Shown: in pieces, positions 16,694 to 25,296 of the stretch | How positions within the stretch are numbered: position 1 is the first letter of the stretch | How the letters are laid out: the number at the start of each line of letters is the position of its first letter | NCBI RefSeq assembly: GCF_022842145.1 | Contig: NZ_JALHQD010000003.1 | Coordinates: 62,001 to 126,000 of the forward strand | Direction of reading: 5' to 3' | DNA: 64,000 nucleotides | Source of the DNA: Tabrizicola sp. | GTDB lineage: Bacteria > Pseudomonadota > Alphaproteobacteria > Rhodobacterales > Rhodobacteraceae | Program-made: the position numbers and the translations under genes | Notes under the pieces: model-generated | Seen by the model: the letters and a program-made list of their open reading frames with translations, nothing else | Told to the model about the DNA's origin: nothing | Database searches by the model: none

Positions 16694-16768
16694 CTACCGC
16701 CACCACAGGGGCGCGAAGCCCAGGACCGCGACGCCGACACACATCCAGGCGATGGTCGAGATGTCCAT
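16694..16768 (-). CDS. Candidate tiny hydrophobic peptide antisense to the phnI-phnJ gap
   Basis: A 24-residue minus-strand reading frame, beginning MDISTIAWMCVGVAVL and ending PLWWR, has a hydrophobic core long enough for one short membrane helix. A strong AAAGGAG ribosome site lies 8 nt upstream of its ATG. A competing plus-strand frame of 38 codons (16689-16805) starts with ATGA overlap on phnI and ends over the phnJ start. No homologue can be named. It may be a real small membrane protein, a spurious frame, or by-product of an inserted spacer. Confidence 0.35.
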   Translation of the reverse strand: MDISTIAWMCVGVAVLGFAPLWWR

Positions 16769-16776
16769 GATGCACA

Positions 16777-16789
16777 CTCCTTTCGGAGG
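16777..16789 (+). promoter_or_regulatory. phnJ ribosome site inside a small inverted repeat
   Basis: The GGAGG ribosome site of phnJ (16785-16789) can pair through CTCC-TTTC-GGAG with the bases just upstream. This small hairpin could limit phnJ initiation unless ribosomes arrive from upstream. The stem is only 4 bp. Confidence 0.3.
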
Positions 16790-16797
16790 CAATTCCC

Positions 16798-17676
16798 ATG
16801 CTTGACGCCGGTTCCCACGCGGACGCCTACAACTTCGCCTACCTTGACGAGCAGACCAAGCGGATGATCCGACGCGCGATCCTGAAGGGGATCGCGGTGC
16901 CGGGCTATCAGGTCCCCTTCGCCAGCCGCGAGATGCCGATGCCTTATGGCTGGGGCACCGGCGGGGTGCAGGTGACGGCCGCCTGCCTTGTCCCCGAGGA
17001 CCGGCTGAAGGTCATCGACCAGGGCGCCGACGACACCACCAACGCCGTCAGCATCCGCCGTTTCTTCCAGCGCACGGCTGGTGTCGCGGTAACCGAGTCC
17101 ACCCCAGAGGCGACTTTGATCCAGACCCGCCACCGCATCCCCGAGACGCCGATGACCGAGGGGCAGATCCTGGTCTACCAGGTCCCGATCCCGGAACCCT
17201 TACGCTTCCTTGAACCGCGCGAGACCGAGACGCGGAAGATGCACGAGCTGGAGGAATACGGGCTGATGCACGTGAAGTTGTATGAGGACATCGCTCGGCA
17301 CGGCCAGATTGCGACGTCCTACGCCTATCCGGTGAAGGTCGAGGGGCGCTATGTAATGGACCCCTCGCCGATCCCCAAGTTCGACAACCCCAAGCTTTCC
17401 GGCAACCCGGCGATCCAGCTGTTTGGGGCGGGCCGCGAACAGCGGATCTATGCGTTGCCGCCCTGGACCGAGGCGGTAAGTCTCGACTTCGACGACCACC
17501 CGTTCGAGACCTCGAAAGCCCCGCATGACTGTGACCTTTGCGGGGCCAGGGCCAGCTACCTGGACGAGGTGATCACCGACGATCAGGGCGGGCGGATGTT
17601 CGTCTGTTCGGACACCGATTTCTGCGCCGGACGGCGGGCGGAAGGACATGTCGGACGGCTGGGAGAAGCGGCATGA
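16798..17676 (+). CDS. phnJ: C-P lyase catalytic radical-SAM subunit PhnJ
   Basis: A 292-residue PhnJ, which cleaves the carbon-phosphorus bond using a [4Fe-4S] cluster and S-adenosylmethionine. The diagnostic C-x2-C-x21-C-x5-C arrangement is exact, at C245, C248, C270 and C276. The N-terminus NFAYLDEQTKRMIRRAILK and GWGTGGVQVTAA segment are conserved. The product is ribose-1,2-cyclic-phosphate-5-phosphate plus alkane. It overlaps phnK by ATGA. Confidence 0.96.
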   Translation: MLDAGSHADAYNFAYLDEQTKRMIRRAILKGIAVPGYQVPFASREMPMPYGWGTGGVQVTAACLVPEDRLKVIDQGADDTTNAVSIRRFFQRTAGVAVTESTPEATLIQTRHRIPETPMTEGQILVYQVPIPEPLRFLEPRETETRKMHELEEYGLMHVKLYEDIARHGQIATSYAYPVKVEGRYVMDPSPIPKFDNPKLSGNPAIQLFGAGREQRIYALPPWTEAVSLDFDDHPFETSKAPHDCDLCGARASYLDEVITDDQGGRMFVCSDTDFCAGRRAEGHVGRLGEAA

Positions 17677-18473
17677 CCCTGCACAGCACCGACTTCCCGC
17701 AGAAGATGCGTGACCCGGACCAGCCGCTGTTGACCGTCGAGAACCTTACGAAGCGCTACGGCGCCCGCATCGGCTGCGCGGATGTGTCTTTCGACCTTTA
17801 TCCCGGCGAGGTGCTTGGGATTGTGGGCGAAAGCGGGTCCGGAAAGTCGACGCTGCTTTCCTGCCTCGCGGGCCACCAGCGCGCGGACCTCGGTCGGATC
17901 GCCTATGACGGGCGCGACGTGCTGGCGATGTCCGAGACGGATCGGCGGCGGCTTGGCCGCACCGACTGGGCCTATGTCCACCAAAACCCGCGCGACGGGT
18001 TGCGGATGGGAGTCAGCGCGGGCGGAAATGTGGGCGAGCGGTTGATGGCCGTGGGAGCGCGGCATTACGGCCAGATTCGGGGCAAGGCGGTGGACTGGCT
18101 GGGACGGGTCGAGATCGCTGCGGACCGGGTGGATGACCGCCCCTCGTCCTTTTCGGGCGGGATGCAGCAACGGTTGCAGATCGCGCGGAACCTGGTGACC
18201 TCGCCCCGGCTGGTGTTCATGGACGAACCCACGGGCGGCCTTGATGTCAGTGTGCAGGCGCGGCTTCTGGACCTGTTGCGCGGGCTGGTGCGTGACATGG
18301 GACTTTCCGTCATCATCGTGACCCACGACCTGGCTGTCGTCCGACTGCTGGCGCATCGGCTGATGGTGATGAAATCCGGCCGTGTGGTGGAGCAGGGCCT
18401 GACTGATCAGGTCCTCGACGACCCGCAGCACGCCTATACCCAGCTTCTTGTCTCGTCCGTCTTGCAGGTGTAA
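17673..18473 (+). CDS. phnK: C-P lyase ABC-type ATPase subunit PhnK
   Basis: A 266-residue ABC-type ATPase that binds the PhnJ face of the C-P lyase core rather than a membrane permease. Walker A is GESGSGKST, the signature is FSGGMQQRLQIARNL, and Walker B is LVFMDEPTGGLDVS. The ATG at 17673 overlaps the phnJ stop; the longer frame upstream runs inside phnJ and is discarded. It is followed by phnL 4 nt later. Confidence 0.94.
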   Translation: MTLHSTDFPQKMRDPDQPLLTVENLTKRYGARIGCADVSFDLYPGEVLGIVGESGSGKSTLLSCLAGHQRADLGRIAYDGRDVLAMSETDRRRLGRTDWAYVHQNPRDGLRMGVSAGGNVGERLMAVGARHYGQIRGKAVDWLGRVEIAADRVDDRPSSFSGGMQQRLQIARNLVTSPRLVFMDEPTGGLDVSVQARLLDLLRGLVRDMGLSVIIVTHDLAVVRLLAHRLMVMKSGRVVEQGLTDQVLDDPQHAYTQLLVSSVLQV

Positions 18474-18477
18474 GTTA

Positions 18478-19161
18478 ATGATCTGTATAGAAAACCTGTC
18501 AAAGTCCTTCACCCTGCACAACCAGGGCGGCGCGGTGATCCCGGTCATGGGCGGCGCTTCGCTGACCGTCAGCCCCGGAGAATGCGTGGGCCTCACCGGG
18601 CAATCTGGCGCCGGGAAATCCACGCTGATGCGGATGGTCTACGGCAACTACCTCACCGCTGGCGGTAGCTTGATCGTGGGCGGCACCGACGTCGCCACCG
18701 CCGAGCCGCGCGAGATCATCGCGCTCCGCCGTCACACGCTTGGCTACGTCAGCCAATTCCTCCGCGTCGTCCCCCGCGTGCCCACGTTGGATGTGGTGGC
18801 CGAGCCGCTGCTGGCTTTGGGCAACCCGGCCGATGAGGCTCGCGACCGCGCGGCCAGCCTTCTGAAGCGCCTGAACATCCCTGAACGGCTCTGGGCCCTG
18901 TCGCCGACCACCTTCTCGGGCGGGGAACAACAGCGGGTCAACATCGCGCGCGGCTTCGCCCATGCCTATCCGGCACTTCTTCTGGACGAACCCACCGCCA
19001 GCCTCGACGCCACCAACCGTGAGGTGGTGCTGACGTTGATTGAAGAGGCCAAGGTACGGGGCGCGGCGATCCTGGGCATCTTCCACGATGAAGGTGCCCG
19101 TTCCTGGGTCTGCGACCGGCTGGTGGATGTGACCGGCTTCACACCACGGGCAGCGGCATGA
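18478..19161 (+). CDS. phnL: C-P lyase ABC-type ATPase subunit PhnL
   Basis: A 227-residue ABC-type ATPase that completes the C-P lyase machinery together with PhnK. Walker A is GQSGAGKST, the signature is FSGGEQQRVNIARGF, and Walker B is LLLDEPTASLD. I set the start at ATG 18478, 4 nt after phnK; upstream in-frame codons lie within phnK. It overlaps phnN by ATGA. Confidence 0.94.
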   Translation: MICIENLSKSFTLHNQGGAVIPVMGGASLTVSPGECVGLTGQSGAGKSTLMRMVYGNYLTAGGSLIVGGTDVATAEPREIIALRRHTLGYVSQFLRVVPRVPTLDVVAEPLLALGNPADEARDRAASLLKRLNIPERLWALSPTTFSGGEQQRVNIARGFAHAYPALLLDEPTASLDATNREVVLTLIEEAKVRGAAILGIFHDEGARSWVCDRLVDVTGFTPRAAA

Positions 19162-19682
19162 TCTTTGCCATCGTCGGACCCTCTGGCGCGGGGAAGGATA
19201 CGCTGATCCGGGGCGCGCTGGCCGCCCGACCCGGCCTTCGTCTCGTCCGACGCGTCATCACCCGTCCGACCGAAGCCGGCGGCGAGGATTTCGAGGGCGT
19301 CACCCCCGAGGAATTCGCAAACCGCACGACCCATGGCGATTTCGCCCTGACCTGGCAGGCCCATGGCCTATCCTACGGCATCCCGAAAGCCCAGGTCACT
19401 GGCCCCGGCGACGTGATCTTCAATGGCAGCCGCGCCGCTTTGCCCGAGGCCGCCCGGGTCTTCCCCGGCCTCCGCGTGATCCTTGTAAGCGCGCCAGACC
19501 TCATCCTCGCCGCGCGCCTGGCCGCCCGGGGCCGCGAGACGGCGGAGGATATCCGCGAGCGGCTCTCCCGTGCCGCTTTCGTCATGCCCGAGGGGATCAC
19601 CTTCCAGACCGTGGTGAACGACGCCAGCCCCGAAATCGGAACGGCCCGCCTTCTGGCCGTGCTTCAGCCGGAGAGGGCGTAA
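19158..19682 (+). CDS. phnN: Ribose 1,5-bisphosphate phosphokinase PhnN
   Basis: A 174-residue kinase that converts ribose-1,5-bisphosphate to PRPP, returning the ribose carrier to nucleotide metabolism. The P-loop GPSGAGKDT begins at residue 7. The guanylate-kinase-like segment VITRPTEAGGEDFEGV follows near 34-49. It overlaps phnL by 4 bp and converges with the DUF1045 gene, the two sharing 19 bp at their 3' ends. Confidence 0.93.
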   Translation: MIFAIVGPSGAGKDTLIRGALAARPGLRLVRRVITRPTEAGGEDFEGVTPEEFANRTTHGDFALTWQAHGLSYGIPKAQVTGPGDVIFNGSRAALPEAARVFPGLRVILVSAPDLILAARLAARGRETAEDIRERLSRAAFVMPEGITFQTVVNDASPEIGTARLLAVLQPERA

Positions 19683-20344
19683 CGGTGGAGCAGATGGAAA
19701 CGGCCGGACCGGTCCTCGCCGAAGAGGCACAGGTCCTCGATCACGAAGGGATGCGGCAGGACCGGGGCGAAGTAGTCCTCCAGCGCGGCGCGGACGGGTT
19801 CGGGCTGGTCCAACCGGTCGGTAAGCGTCAGGTGGAAGCGAAACTCTTCCATGACAAGCGGATAGCCCCAGCGGTCCAGAAGCTCGCGCTGGCGCGGCGA
19901 GAGGCGGTCGGGTCGGCGACGGGCGATCTCGGTCTCGGTCAGAGGGGCGCGCAGCGCGTCCGTCCCTTCGACCACGGCCGCGCCCAGTTTCAACAGCGCC
20001 GCCTCGCATCCCGTGGGCGTCAGGGCGACGAAACCGTGCAGTGTTTCGACCTGAAGCCCGTCGCAGACCACCGGCGCAAGCCGCGCGGCGAGGTCCGAAA
20101 CCATGCCGCGGATCGTCTCCTCACCCTCACCCGCCGCCGGGCGGAACGGCGCCCGGATCGTGCCGTGGAAGCCGTAGCGGCGCGGCTCAGCAGTGATGTC
20201 GCGGGGATCGCCGATCCCCGGCAGCACCGGCTGCGGCAGTTCTCGGCCATTGCCGGGCTCGTGGCCAAGCCACTCGTTCGCCCGGAAGGCAAAGGCCCCC
20301 TCGCGCGGGGCGTAGTAGACGGCATAGCGCTGCATCTGGTCCAT
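19664..20344 (-). CDS. DUF1045 putative 2H phosphoesterase of phosphonate operons
   Basis: A 226-residue protein of the DUF1045/TIGR03223 family, found beside C-P lyase genes. Two H-x-T-x signatures, at H60 (HGTI) and H171 (HLTL), mark it as a likely 2H-superfamily cyclic phosphoesterase. The pathway needs an enzyme that opens ribose-1,2-cyclic-phosphate-5-phosphate, normally PhnP, and no phnP is present in this window. This protein may do that job; the substitution is inference. It is transcribed divergently from phnM across a 95-bp region with a symmetrical operator-like repeat. Confidence 0.82.
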   Translation of the reverse strand: MDQMQRYAVYYAPREGAFAFRANEWLGHEPGNGRELPQPVLPGIGDPRDITAEPRRYGFHGTIRAPFRPAAGEGEETIRGMVSDLAARLAPVVCDGLQVETLHGFVALTPTGCEAALLKLGAAVVEGTDALRAPLTETEIARRRPDRLSPRQRELLDRWGYPLVMEEFRFHLTLTDRLDQPEPVRAALEDYFAPVLPHPFVIEDLCLFGEDRSGRFHLLHRYALSG

Positions 20345-20363
20345 GCGGGCCGGGTTAGACGGC

Positions 20364-20395
20364 TTTTGTCACACGGGTGTGACGGGGCCATGTCA
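20364..20395. promoter_or_regulatory. Inverted repeat / Pho-box-like element between DUF1045 and phnM
   Basis: GTCACAC (20368-20374) and GTGTGAC (20377-20383) form an inverted repeat around two G bases. A further GTCAC copy is at 20392-20396. The sequence also reads as a partial 7-4-7 Pho box (TTGTCAC-ACGG-GTGTGAC). It lies in the divergent promoter region and probably controls both genes. Confidence 0.45.
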
Positions 20396-20439
20396 CCAGA
20401 CGCCGGCGCAGTTCCGACCGCAAGACCCAAGAGGACACC

Positions 20440-21585
20440 ATGACCCGCGAAACCATTCTGGCCAATGCCACCCTTGTCCTGCCGGACCAGACTCTGCGCG
20501 GACAGGTCCGGATCGTCGACGGCAGGATCGCGGACATCGCCGAAGGCCAGGGCGTTCCCGCCGGGGCCGAAGACTGCGGCGGTGATCTGGTCATGCCCGG
20601 CCTGATCGAGCTGCACACCGACAACCTGGAACGCCACATCGAGCCGCGCCCCCAGGTCGACTGGCCCCATGCCGCCGCCATCATCGCACATGACGCGGAA
20701 CTGGCGAGCGTCGGGATCACGACGGTCTTCGATGCCCTGCGTGTCGGCTCCGTGGTCTCCAACGCCAAGGCCAACTACGGGGAATACGCCCGCTCGCTGG
20801 CCGACGAGATTCTCGGACTCCGGGCCGGGGGTGCGCTGAAGATCAGCCATTTACTGCACCTGCGGGCCGAGGTCTGCTCGGAAACCCTGGTCGAGGAGCT
20901 GGACAAGTTCGGCCCCGAGGACCGGATCGGCATCGTCAGCCTGATGGACCACACGCCGGGCGAGCGGCAGTTCCGCGACCTGACGCAACTGCGCAAGTAT
21001 GTCATGGGCAAGCACGGCATCAACGAGGCCGAGTTTGAAACGCATGTGGCGACGCAGAAGGCGCTTTCCGCCCGCCACGGTGCAGCGCACGAAGCCGCCG
21101 CCGTCGCCGCCGCCCGCCGCTACGGCGCGGTGCTGGCCAGCCATGACGACACCGACATCAGCCACGTCGCCCGCTCGGCCCAACACGGCGCGCATTTCGC
21201 GGAGTTCCCCACCACGCTCGAGGCCGCCCGGGCCTGCAACGACTACGGTATCAAGGTGATGATGGGTGCGCCCAACCTCATCCGTGGCGGCAGCCATTCC
21301 GGCAACGTCGCCGCCGCGGACCTTGCCGAGGCCACACTTCTGGACATCGTCTCCTCCGACTACGTGCCATCGTCCCTTCTCTCGGCGGCGCTGATGCTGG
21401 GGGACCTTTGGGGGGATGTATCGCGCGGGATCGCCACGGTCACGAAGGCCCCCGCCGAGGCTGTGGGGCTGTCGGACCGGGGAACGATCAGGCTTGAAGC
21501 GCGGGCCGACCTGGTCCGGGTCGCGCGGGTCGGCACGGCAGGAGCCTTGCGTGGCGTATGGGTGCAGGGGCAACGAGTGGCCTGA
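20440..21585 (+). CDS. phnM: Ribose-1-methylphosphonate-5-triphosphate diphosphatase PhnM
   Basis: A 381-residue amidohydrolase-superfamily enzyme that removes pyrophosphate from ribose-1-phosphonate-5-triphosphate before C-P cleavage. The metal motif is H59-T-D61 in ELHTDNLERHIEPRP. ASHDD, GAPNLIRGGSHSGN and VSSDYVPSSLL follow. An AGAGGA ribosome site precedes the ATG. It closes the C-P lyase gene set but has its own promoter region. Confidence 0.94.
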   Translation: MTRETILANATLVLPDQTLRGQVRIVDGRIADIAEGQGVPAGAEDCGGDLVMPGLIELHTDNLERHIEPRPQVDWPHAAAIIAHDAELASVGITTVFDALRVGSVVSNAKANYGEYARSLADEILGLRAGGALKISHLLHLRAEVCSETLVEELDKFGPEDRIGIVSLMDHTPGERQFRDLTQLRKYVMGKHGINEAEFETHVATQKALSARHGAAHEAAAVAAARRYGAVLASHDDTDISHVARSAQHGAHFAEFPTTLEAARACNDYGIKVMMGAPNLIRGGSHSGNVAAADLAEATLLDIVSSDYVPSSLLSAALMLGDLWGDVSRGIATVTKAPAEAVGLSDRGTIRLEARADLVRVARVGTAGALRGVWVQGQRVA

Positions 21586-21694
21586 TTTTCGCCGGACGTG
21601 AAGAAGCGGATCAGGGGCTGCATACCGTCTTGCCCACCTGCGGCCGCCCCAGCTTGCCATTGCGCGTGTCATCAAACCTTCACTGGACGCACAT

Positions 21695-21722
21695 CCATAT
21701 TTCCGGCATTCAGGAAATATGG
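21695..21722. promoter_or_regulatory. ArsR-type operator overlapping the arsR start codon
   Basis: CCATATTTCC (21695-21704) and GGAAATATGG (21713-21722) are perfect 10-bp inverted arms with an 8-bp spacer. The right arm contains the ATG at 21719-21721 of the regulator gene. Such a site would let the bound repressor cover the start of its own gene, and implies a very short or absent 5' leader. Confidence 0.75.
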
Positions 21723-22558
21723 ATCAGAATTTTGCAATCTCGGCCTTTGCCACGCTCGGCCATCCCGGCCGGTTGTCGGTCTTCCGACTGCTGATGCGCT
21801 TCGCCCCGCAAGGGGTGCGGCCGACCGAGATTGCTGAAGCGCTGGGGCTGAAGCAGAACACGCTGTCGCACCATCTCGCCGACCTCACCGCCGCGGGGCT
21901 GGTCACGGTAAAGCGGCACGGGCGTTCGCTGTTCTACGCGGTCAATCTGGAGGTGACCGAGGCCCTGATCGGTTACCTCGCACTGGATGTGGGTCGCGCC
22001 AGACCTGATCTTCTTGCCCCCCTGATCATTGCCCGAAAGGACGCCGCCATGCGCGACACCGATTTCGACGTTCTCTTCATCTGCTCGGGCAACTCGGCCC
22101 GCTCGATCTTCTCCGAGGCGCTGTTGCGCGATCTTGGCCGCGGCAGGTTCCAGGCGTTCTCGGCCGGGACTCGGCCGAACACCGAGTTGAACCCCTTCGC
22201 GCTGGAGGTGCTGCGGCGCAACGGTCACGACACCAGCGGTTTGCGCGCCAAGCACATCTCGGAGTTCCAGCAACCGGGGTCCATCGTCATGGATTTCGTC
22301 TTCACGGTCTGCGACACGGCTGCGGCCGAAGAATGCCCGCCTTGGCCCGGCCAGCCAATCACCGGCCACTGGGGCCTGCCCGATCCGGTCAAGGCGACGG
22401 GCACCGATGCCGAGAAGGCGCTGGTCTTCGCTCAGACCTACACGGCCCTGCGCCGGCGCATCATGGCGTTTGTCGAACTTCCCTTCGACTCGCTTAGTCG
22501 GATGTCCCTCCAGTCCGGCGTCGATGCTATCGGCAGCGACACCGAAGCAAAGGCGTAG
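21719..22558 (+). CDS. ArsR-family repressor fused to LMW-phosphatase-type arsenate reductase
   Basis: A 279-residue fusion. Residues about 5-95 form an ArsR winged helix (PTEIAEALGLKQNTLSHHL recognition region). Residues about 112-260 form a low-molecular-weight-phosphatase/ArsC domain with the CX5R loop in ICSGNSARS and a second cysteine pair region near VCDTAAAEECP. The ArsR part lacks the classic ELCVCDL arsenite site, so sensing may use other cysteines or the fused domain. It heads a three-gene arsenate operon, 3 nt before the GAPDH gene. Whether the reductase domain is catalytic or sensory is not decidable from sequence. Confidence 0.88.
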   Translation: MDQNFAISAFATLGHPGRLSVFRLLMRFAPQGVRPTEIAEALGLKQNTLSHHLADLTAAGLVTVKRHGRSLFYAVNLEVTEALIGYLALDVGRARPDLLAPLIIARKDAAMRDTDFDVLFICSGNSARSIFSEALLRDLGRGRFQAFSAGTRPNTELNPFALEVLRRNGHDTSGLRAKHISEFQQPGSIVMDFVFTVCDTAAAEECPPWPGQPITGHWGLPDPVKATGTDAEKALVFAQTYTALRRRIMAFVELPFDSLSRMSLQSGVDAIGSDTEAKA

Positions 22559-22561
22559 CCC

Positions 22562-23569
22562 ATGACCCGCATCGCACTGAATGGCCTTGGCCGGATCGGA
22601 AAGCTTGTCCTGCGCGACCTGATCGACACCGGCGCCGGGGGCGAGATCGTTCTGCTGAACGATCCGGTGGGCGACGCCGAGCAGCACGCGCTTCTGATGG
22701 AGTTCGACAGTGTTCACGGTCGCTGGCGGAGGCCCGTTGCCGCGGGGCAGGGCGCTCTGGTGCTGGGCGGAAAGTCCATCCGCCTGAAGCATGAGAAGAC
22801 CATCGACGCATTGCCATTGGCGGAGTTGGGGGTCGATCTGGTCATCGACTGCACCGGTGTCTTCAAGACCGCCGCCAAGGTCGCGCCCTACTATGCCGCC
22901 GGGGTGAAGAAGGTCGTCGTCTCGGCGCCGGTCAAGGACGGCGGCGCGCTGAACCTTGTCTACGGGGTGAACCATGACCTTTACGATGGTTCGCAGACGT
23001 TGATCACAGCGGCGTCCTGCACCACCAACTGCCTGGCTCCGGTGGTCAAGGTGATCCACGAGGCGCTGGGAATCCGCCACGGGTCGATCACCACGATCCA
23101 CGACGTGACGAATACCCAGACCATCGTCGATCGCCCCGCCAAGGACATGCGACGGGCACGGTCGGCCCTGATGAACCTTATCCCGACCACGACCGGGTCT
23201 GCCACCGCGATCACGCTGATCTACCCGGAGCTCAAGGGTCGGCTCAACGGCCATGCCGTTCGGGTGCCGCTGCTGAACGCCTCGCTGACCGACTGCGTCT
23301 TCGAGGTCGAGCGTCCGACCACGGTCGAGGAGGTCAACGCCCTTTTCGCTTCGGCGGCCGAAGGTCCGCTGAGGGGCATCCTCGGCTACGAGACGCGGCC
23401 GCTGGTGTCCTGCGACTTCACCAACGACCCCCGGTCCGCGATCATCGACGGCCCCTCGACCATGGTCACCAACGACACGCAGGTGAAGATCTACGCCTGG
23501 TATGACAATGAATGGGGCTATGCCTGCCGCCTGTCCGACATCGTGCGGATGGTCGCGGGGTCGCTGTGA
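22562..23569 (+). CDS. Glyceraldehyde-3-phosphate dehydrogenase of an arsenate-resistance operon
   Basis: A 335-residue GAPDH. It has the NAD-binding GLGRIGK (8-14), the catalytic cysteine C153 in ASCTTNC, and H180 in [10 protein letters not shown]. In operons with ArsJ this enzyme uses arsenate in place of phosphate to make 1-arseno-3-phosphoglycerate. It lies between the ArsR-ArsC fusion and arsJ, overlapping the latter by GTGA. A second GAPDH at 55467-56441 shows this is a dedicated copy. Confidence 0.9.
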   Translation: MTRIALNGLGRIGKLVLRDLIDTGAGGEIVLLNDPVGDAEQHALLMEFDSVHGRWRRPVAAGQGALVLGGKSIRLKHEKTIDALPLAELGVDLVIDCTGVFKTAAKVAPYYAAGVKKVVVSAPVKDGGALNLVYGVNHDLYDGSQTLITAASCTTNCLAPVVKVIHEALGIRHGSITTIHDVTNTQTIVDRPAKDMRRARSALMNLIPTTTGSATAITLIYPELKGRLNGHAVRVPLLNASLTDCVFEVERPTTVEEVNALFASAAEGPLRGILGYETRPLVSCDFTNDPRSAIIDGPSTMVTNDTQVKIYAWYDNEWGYACRLSDIVRMVAGSL

Positions 23570-24813
23570 GCATCGGGAACCCGCTGCGCGCCTATGCGGC
23601 GGTAACGGCCGCCTACTGGGCCTTCATGCTGTCGGATGGCGCGCTGCGGATGCTGGTGCTGCTGCATTTCAACGGGCTGGGCTTCACCCCGGTTCAGCTG
23701 GCCTGGCTCTTCCTGCTGTATGAGGTCGCGGGGATCGTGACCAACCTCGCCGCAGGCTGGCTGGCGGCCCGGTTCGGCTTGGCGGCAACGCTTTATGGTG
23801 GGCTGGCGTTGCAGATCGGCGCGCTGATTGCGCTGGCACAGCTTGATCCGGGCTGGAGCGTTGCGGCCTCGGTCGCCTTCGTCATGGCGGTGCAGGGGGT
23901 ATCGGGCGTGGCCAAGGATCTGGCCAAGATGTCCTCGAAATCCGCCGTCAAACTCTTGGCGCCGGAAGGGGACGGCGGCCTTTTCCGATGGGTCGCCGTG
24001 CTGACGGGATCGAAGAACGCGGTCAAGGGACTGGGCTTCTTTCTTGGCGCGGCGCTGCTGGCACTGGCCGGGTTCCACGCGGCGGTCTGGGGCATGGCGG
24101 CTGTGCTGGCGGTAATTCTGACGGCGGTGGTCCTGTTTCTGCCAGCGGGTCTGCCCGGCCGCATGAAGTCGGACGAGGCCTGGGGTGGCTGGCGGTCGAA
24201 GGACAAGCGCGTGAACCGCCTTAGCCTTGCCCGCCTGTTTTTGTTCGGGGCACGCGACGTCTGGTTCGTGGTGGGCATTCCGGTCTACTTCCAGGCCGTG
24301 CTTTCCGATGGCACGCCCGAAGGTCGGCGAGAGGCGTTCTTCCTGATCGGTGGCTTCCTCGCGCTCTGGATCATAGCCTATGGTGCAGTCCAGGCCTTGG
24401 CGCCGCTTCTGCTGGGGCCGAAGGCGCAGCCAGAAGCGGCGATCACCCGCAAGGCGGTCCGCTGGGCAGGTCTCCTGGTACCGATCCCTTTCTTGCTGGC
24501 AGGGGCGGCGTGGCTGGCAGAGGAGCCGGCCCCGTGGCTGACCGCAACGCTCATTGGCGGCCTTCTGGTTTTCGGTTTCGTCTTCGCGGTCAACTCCTCG
24601 GTCCATTCCTACCTGATCCTCGCCTATGGATCGACCGAGCGGATCACGCGCGATGTGGGCTTCTACTACATGGCCAACGCGACGGGCCGTCTGATCGGCA
24701 CCCTGCTCTCGGGCCTCAGTTACCAGATGGGTGGCCTGCCGCTCTGCCTCGCGACCGCGGGCCTCATGGCGCTTGCCAGCTGGCTAGCGGCCCGGCGTTT
24801 GGTGTTCACCTGA
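23566..24813 (+). CDS. arsJ: ArsJ 1-arseno-3-phosphoglycerate exporter (MFS)
   Basis: A 415-residue major-facilitator protein with about 10-12 hydrophobic segments. It matches ArsJ at [21 protein letters not shown] (near 9-28) and at [18 protein letters not shown], a conserved ArsJ stretch. The GTG at 23566 overlaps the GAPDH stop. It exports the unstable arseno-phosphoglycerate, which then breaks down outside to arsenate and 3-phosphoglycerate. Confidence 0.9.
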   Translation: MSIGNPLRAYAAVTAAYWAFMLSDGALRMLVLLHFNGLGFTPVQLAWLFLLYEVAGIVTNLAAGWLAARFGLAATLYGGLALQIGALIALAQLDPGWSVAASVAFVMAVQGVSGVAKDLAKMSSKSAVKLLAPEGDGGLFRWVAVLTGSKNAVKGLGFFLGAALLALAGFHAAVWGMAAVLAVILTAVVLFLPAGLPGRMKSDEAWGGWRSKDKRVNRLSLARLFLFGARDVWFVVGIPVYFQAVLSDGTPEGRREAFFLIGGFLALWIIAYGAVQALAPLLLGPKAQPEAAITRKAVRWAGLLVPIPFLLAGAAWLAEEPAPWLTATLIGGLLVFGFVFAVNSSVHSYLILAYGSTERITRDVGFYYMANATGRLIGTLLSGLSYQMGGLPLCLATAGLMALASWLAARRLVFT

Positions 24814-25296
24814 TCTGTGGCGGAACCTCGGTGTTCGAGGCCAAAAAGCAGTGATTGATCCAAATCATCTAAGCCTTCGGACAACCCTGCCATTCTGTTG
24901 GACACGCGAACATGAGGCTTGCCGTGGCCCGCTTACCTGTCCTTCAGGACCCGACGCGCTATCGCAGGTGCGGGGACGGGATAGCTTCGACAAGCCCCGA
25001 ACAACCGGGCGGAGGAAGCGGCAGCGCGTGATGCTGAAGTGCGCCGGAAGGAACCAACTGGACCTTTGCGCGATTGAACTGCTCGTAGACCGCGCGCGAC
25101 AGGGGTATGTCAGTTCTTCGGTTGGCCGCGTGCACAAGGCTTGCTGCTTGCGCTCATCGCGGAGGTTCTGGCTGCCCCTTCCAACGGTTGCTGAAACGGC
25201 CGAAACGCGTTGCCAACGGCGCACGGAAGCGCTCATGATTGCCGATAAAACAGGATGTGGGCCAGATGATCCCGCAGTTTTCAAAGAGGTGAAGCG
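24814..25296. other. Intergenic region between arsJ and the DUF302 gene
   Basis: About 480 bp without a supported gene. One 149-codon frame begins inside it but has no ribosome site, an unnatural Cys/Arg-rich composition and no recognisable motif. An FNR/CRP-like box lies at 24855-24868. A weak 5-bp hairpin follows arsJ near 24825-24839. I see nothing else. Confidence 0.5.
24855..24868. promoter_or_regulatory. FNR/CRP-family-like box
   Basis: TTGAT-CCAA-ATCAT matches the FNR consensus TTGAT-N4-ATCAA at all but the last base. It is about 430 bp upstream of the DUF302 start, so a long leader or an undetected transcript would be needed for it to control that gene. Confidence 0.35.

Noticed and set aside
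16689-16805. 38-codon plus-strand frame coupled to phnI and phnJ as a protein gene
   Set aside because: Its composition is not protein-like and it has no ribosome site of its own; it may only help ribosomes pass to phnJ, so it is mentioned but not called as a gene.
21710-23254. 514-codon minus-strand open frame
   Set aside because: Antisense to the ArsR-ArsC fusion and GAPDH genes, and lacking a ribosome site or known motif.
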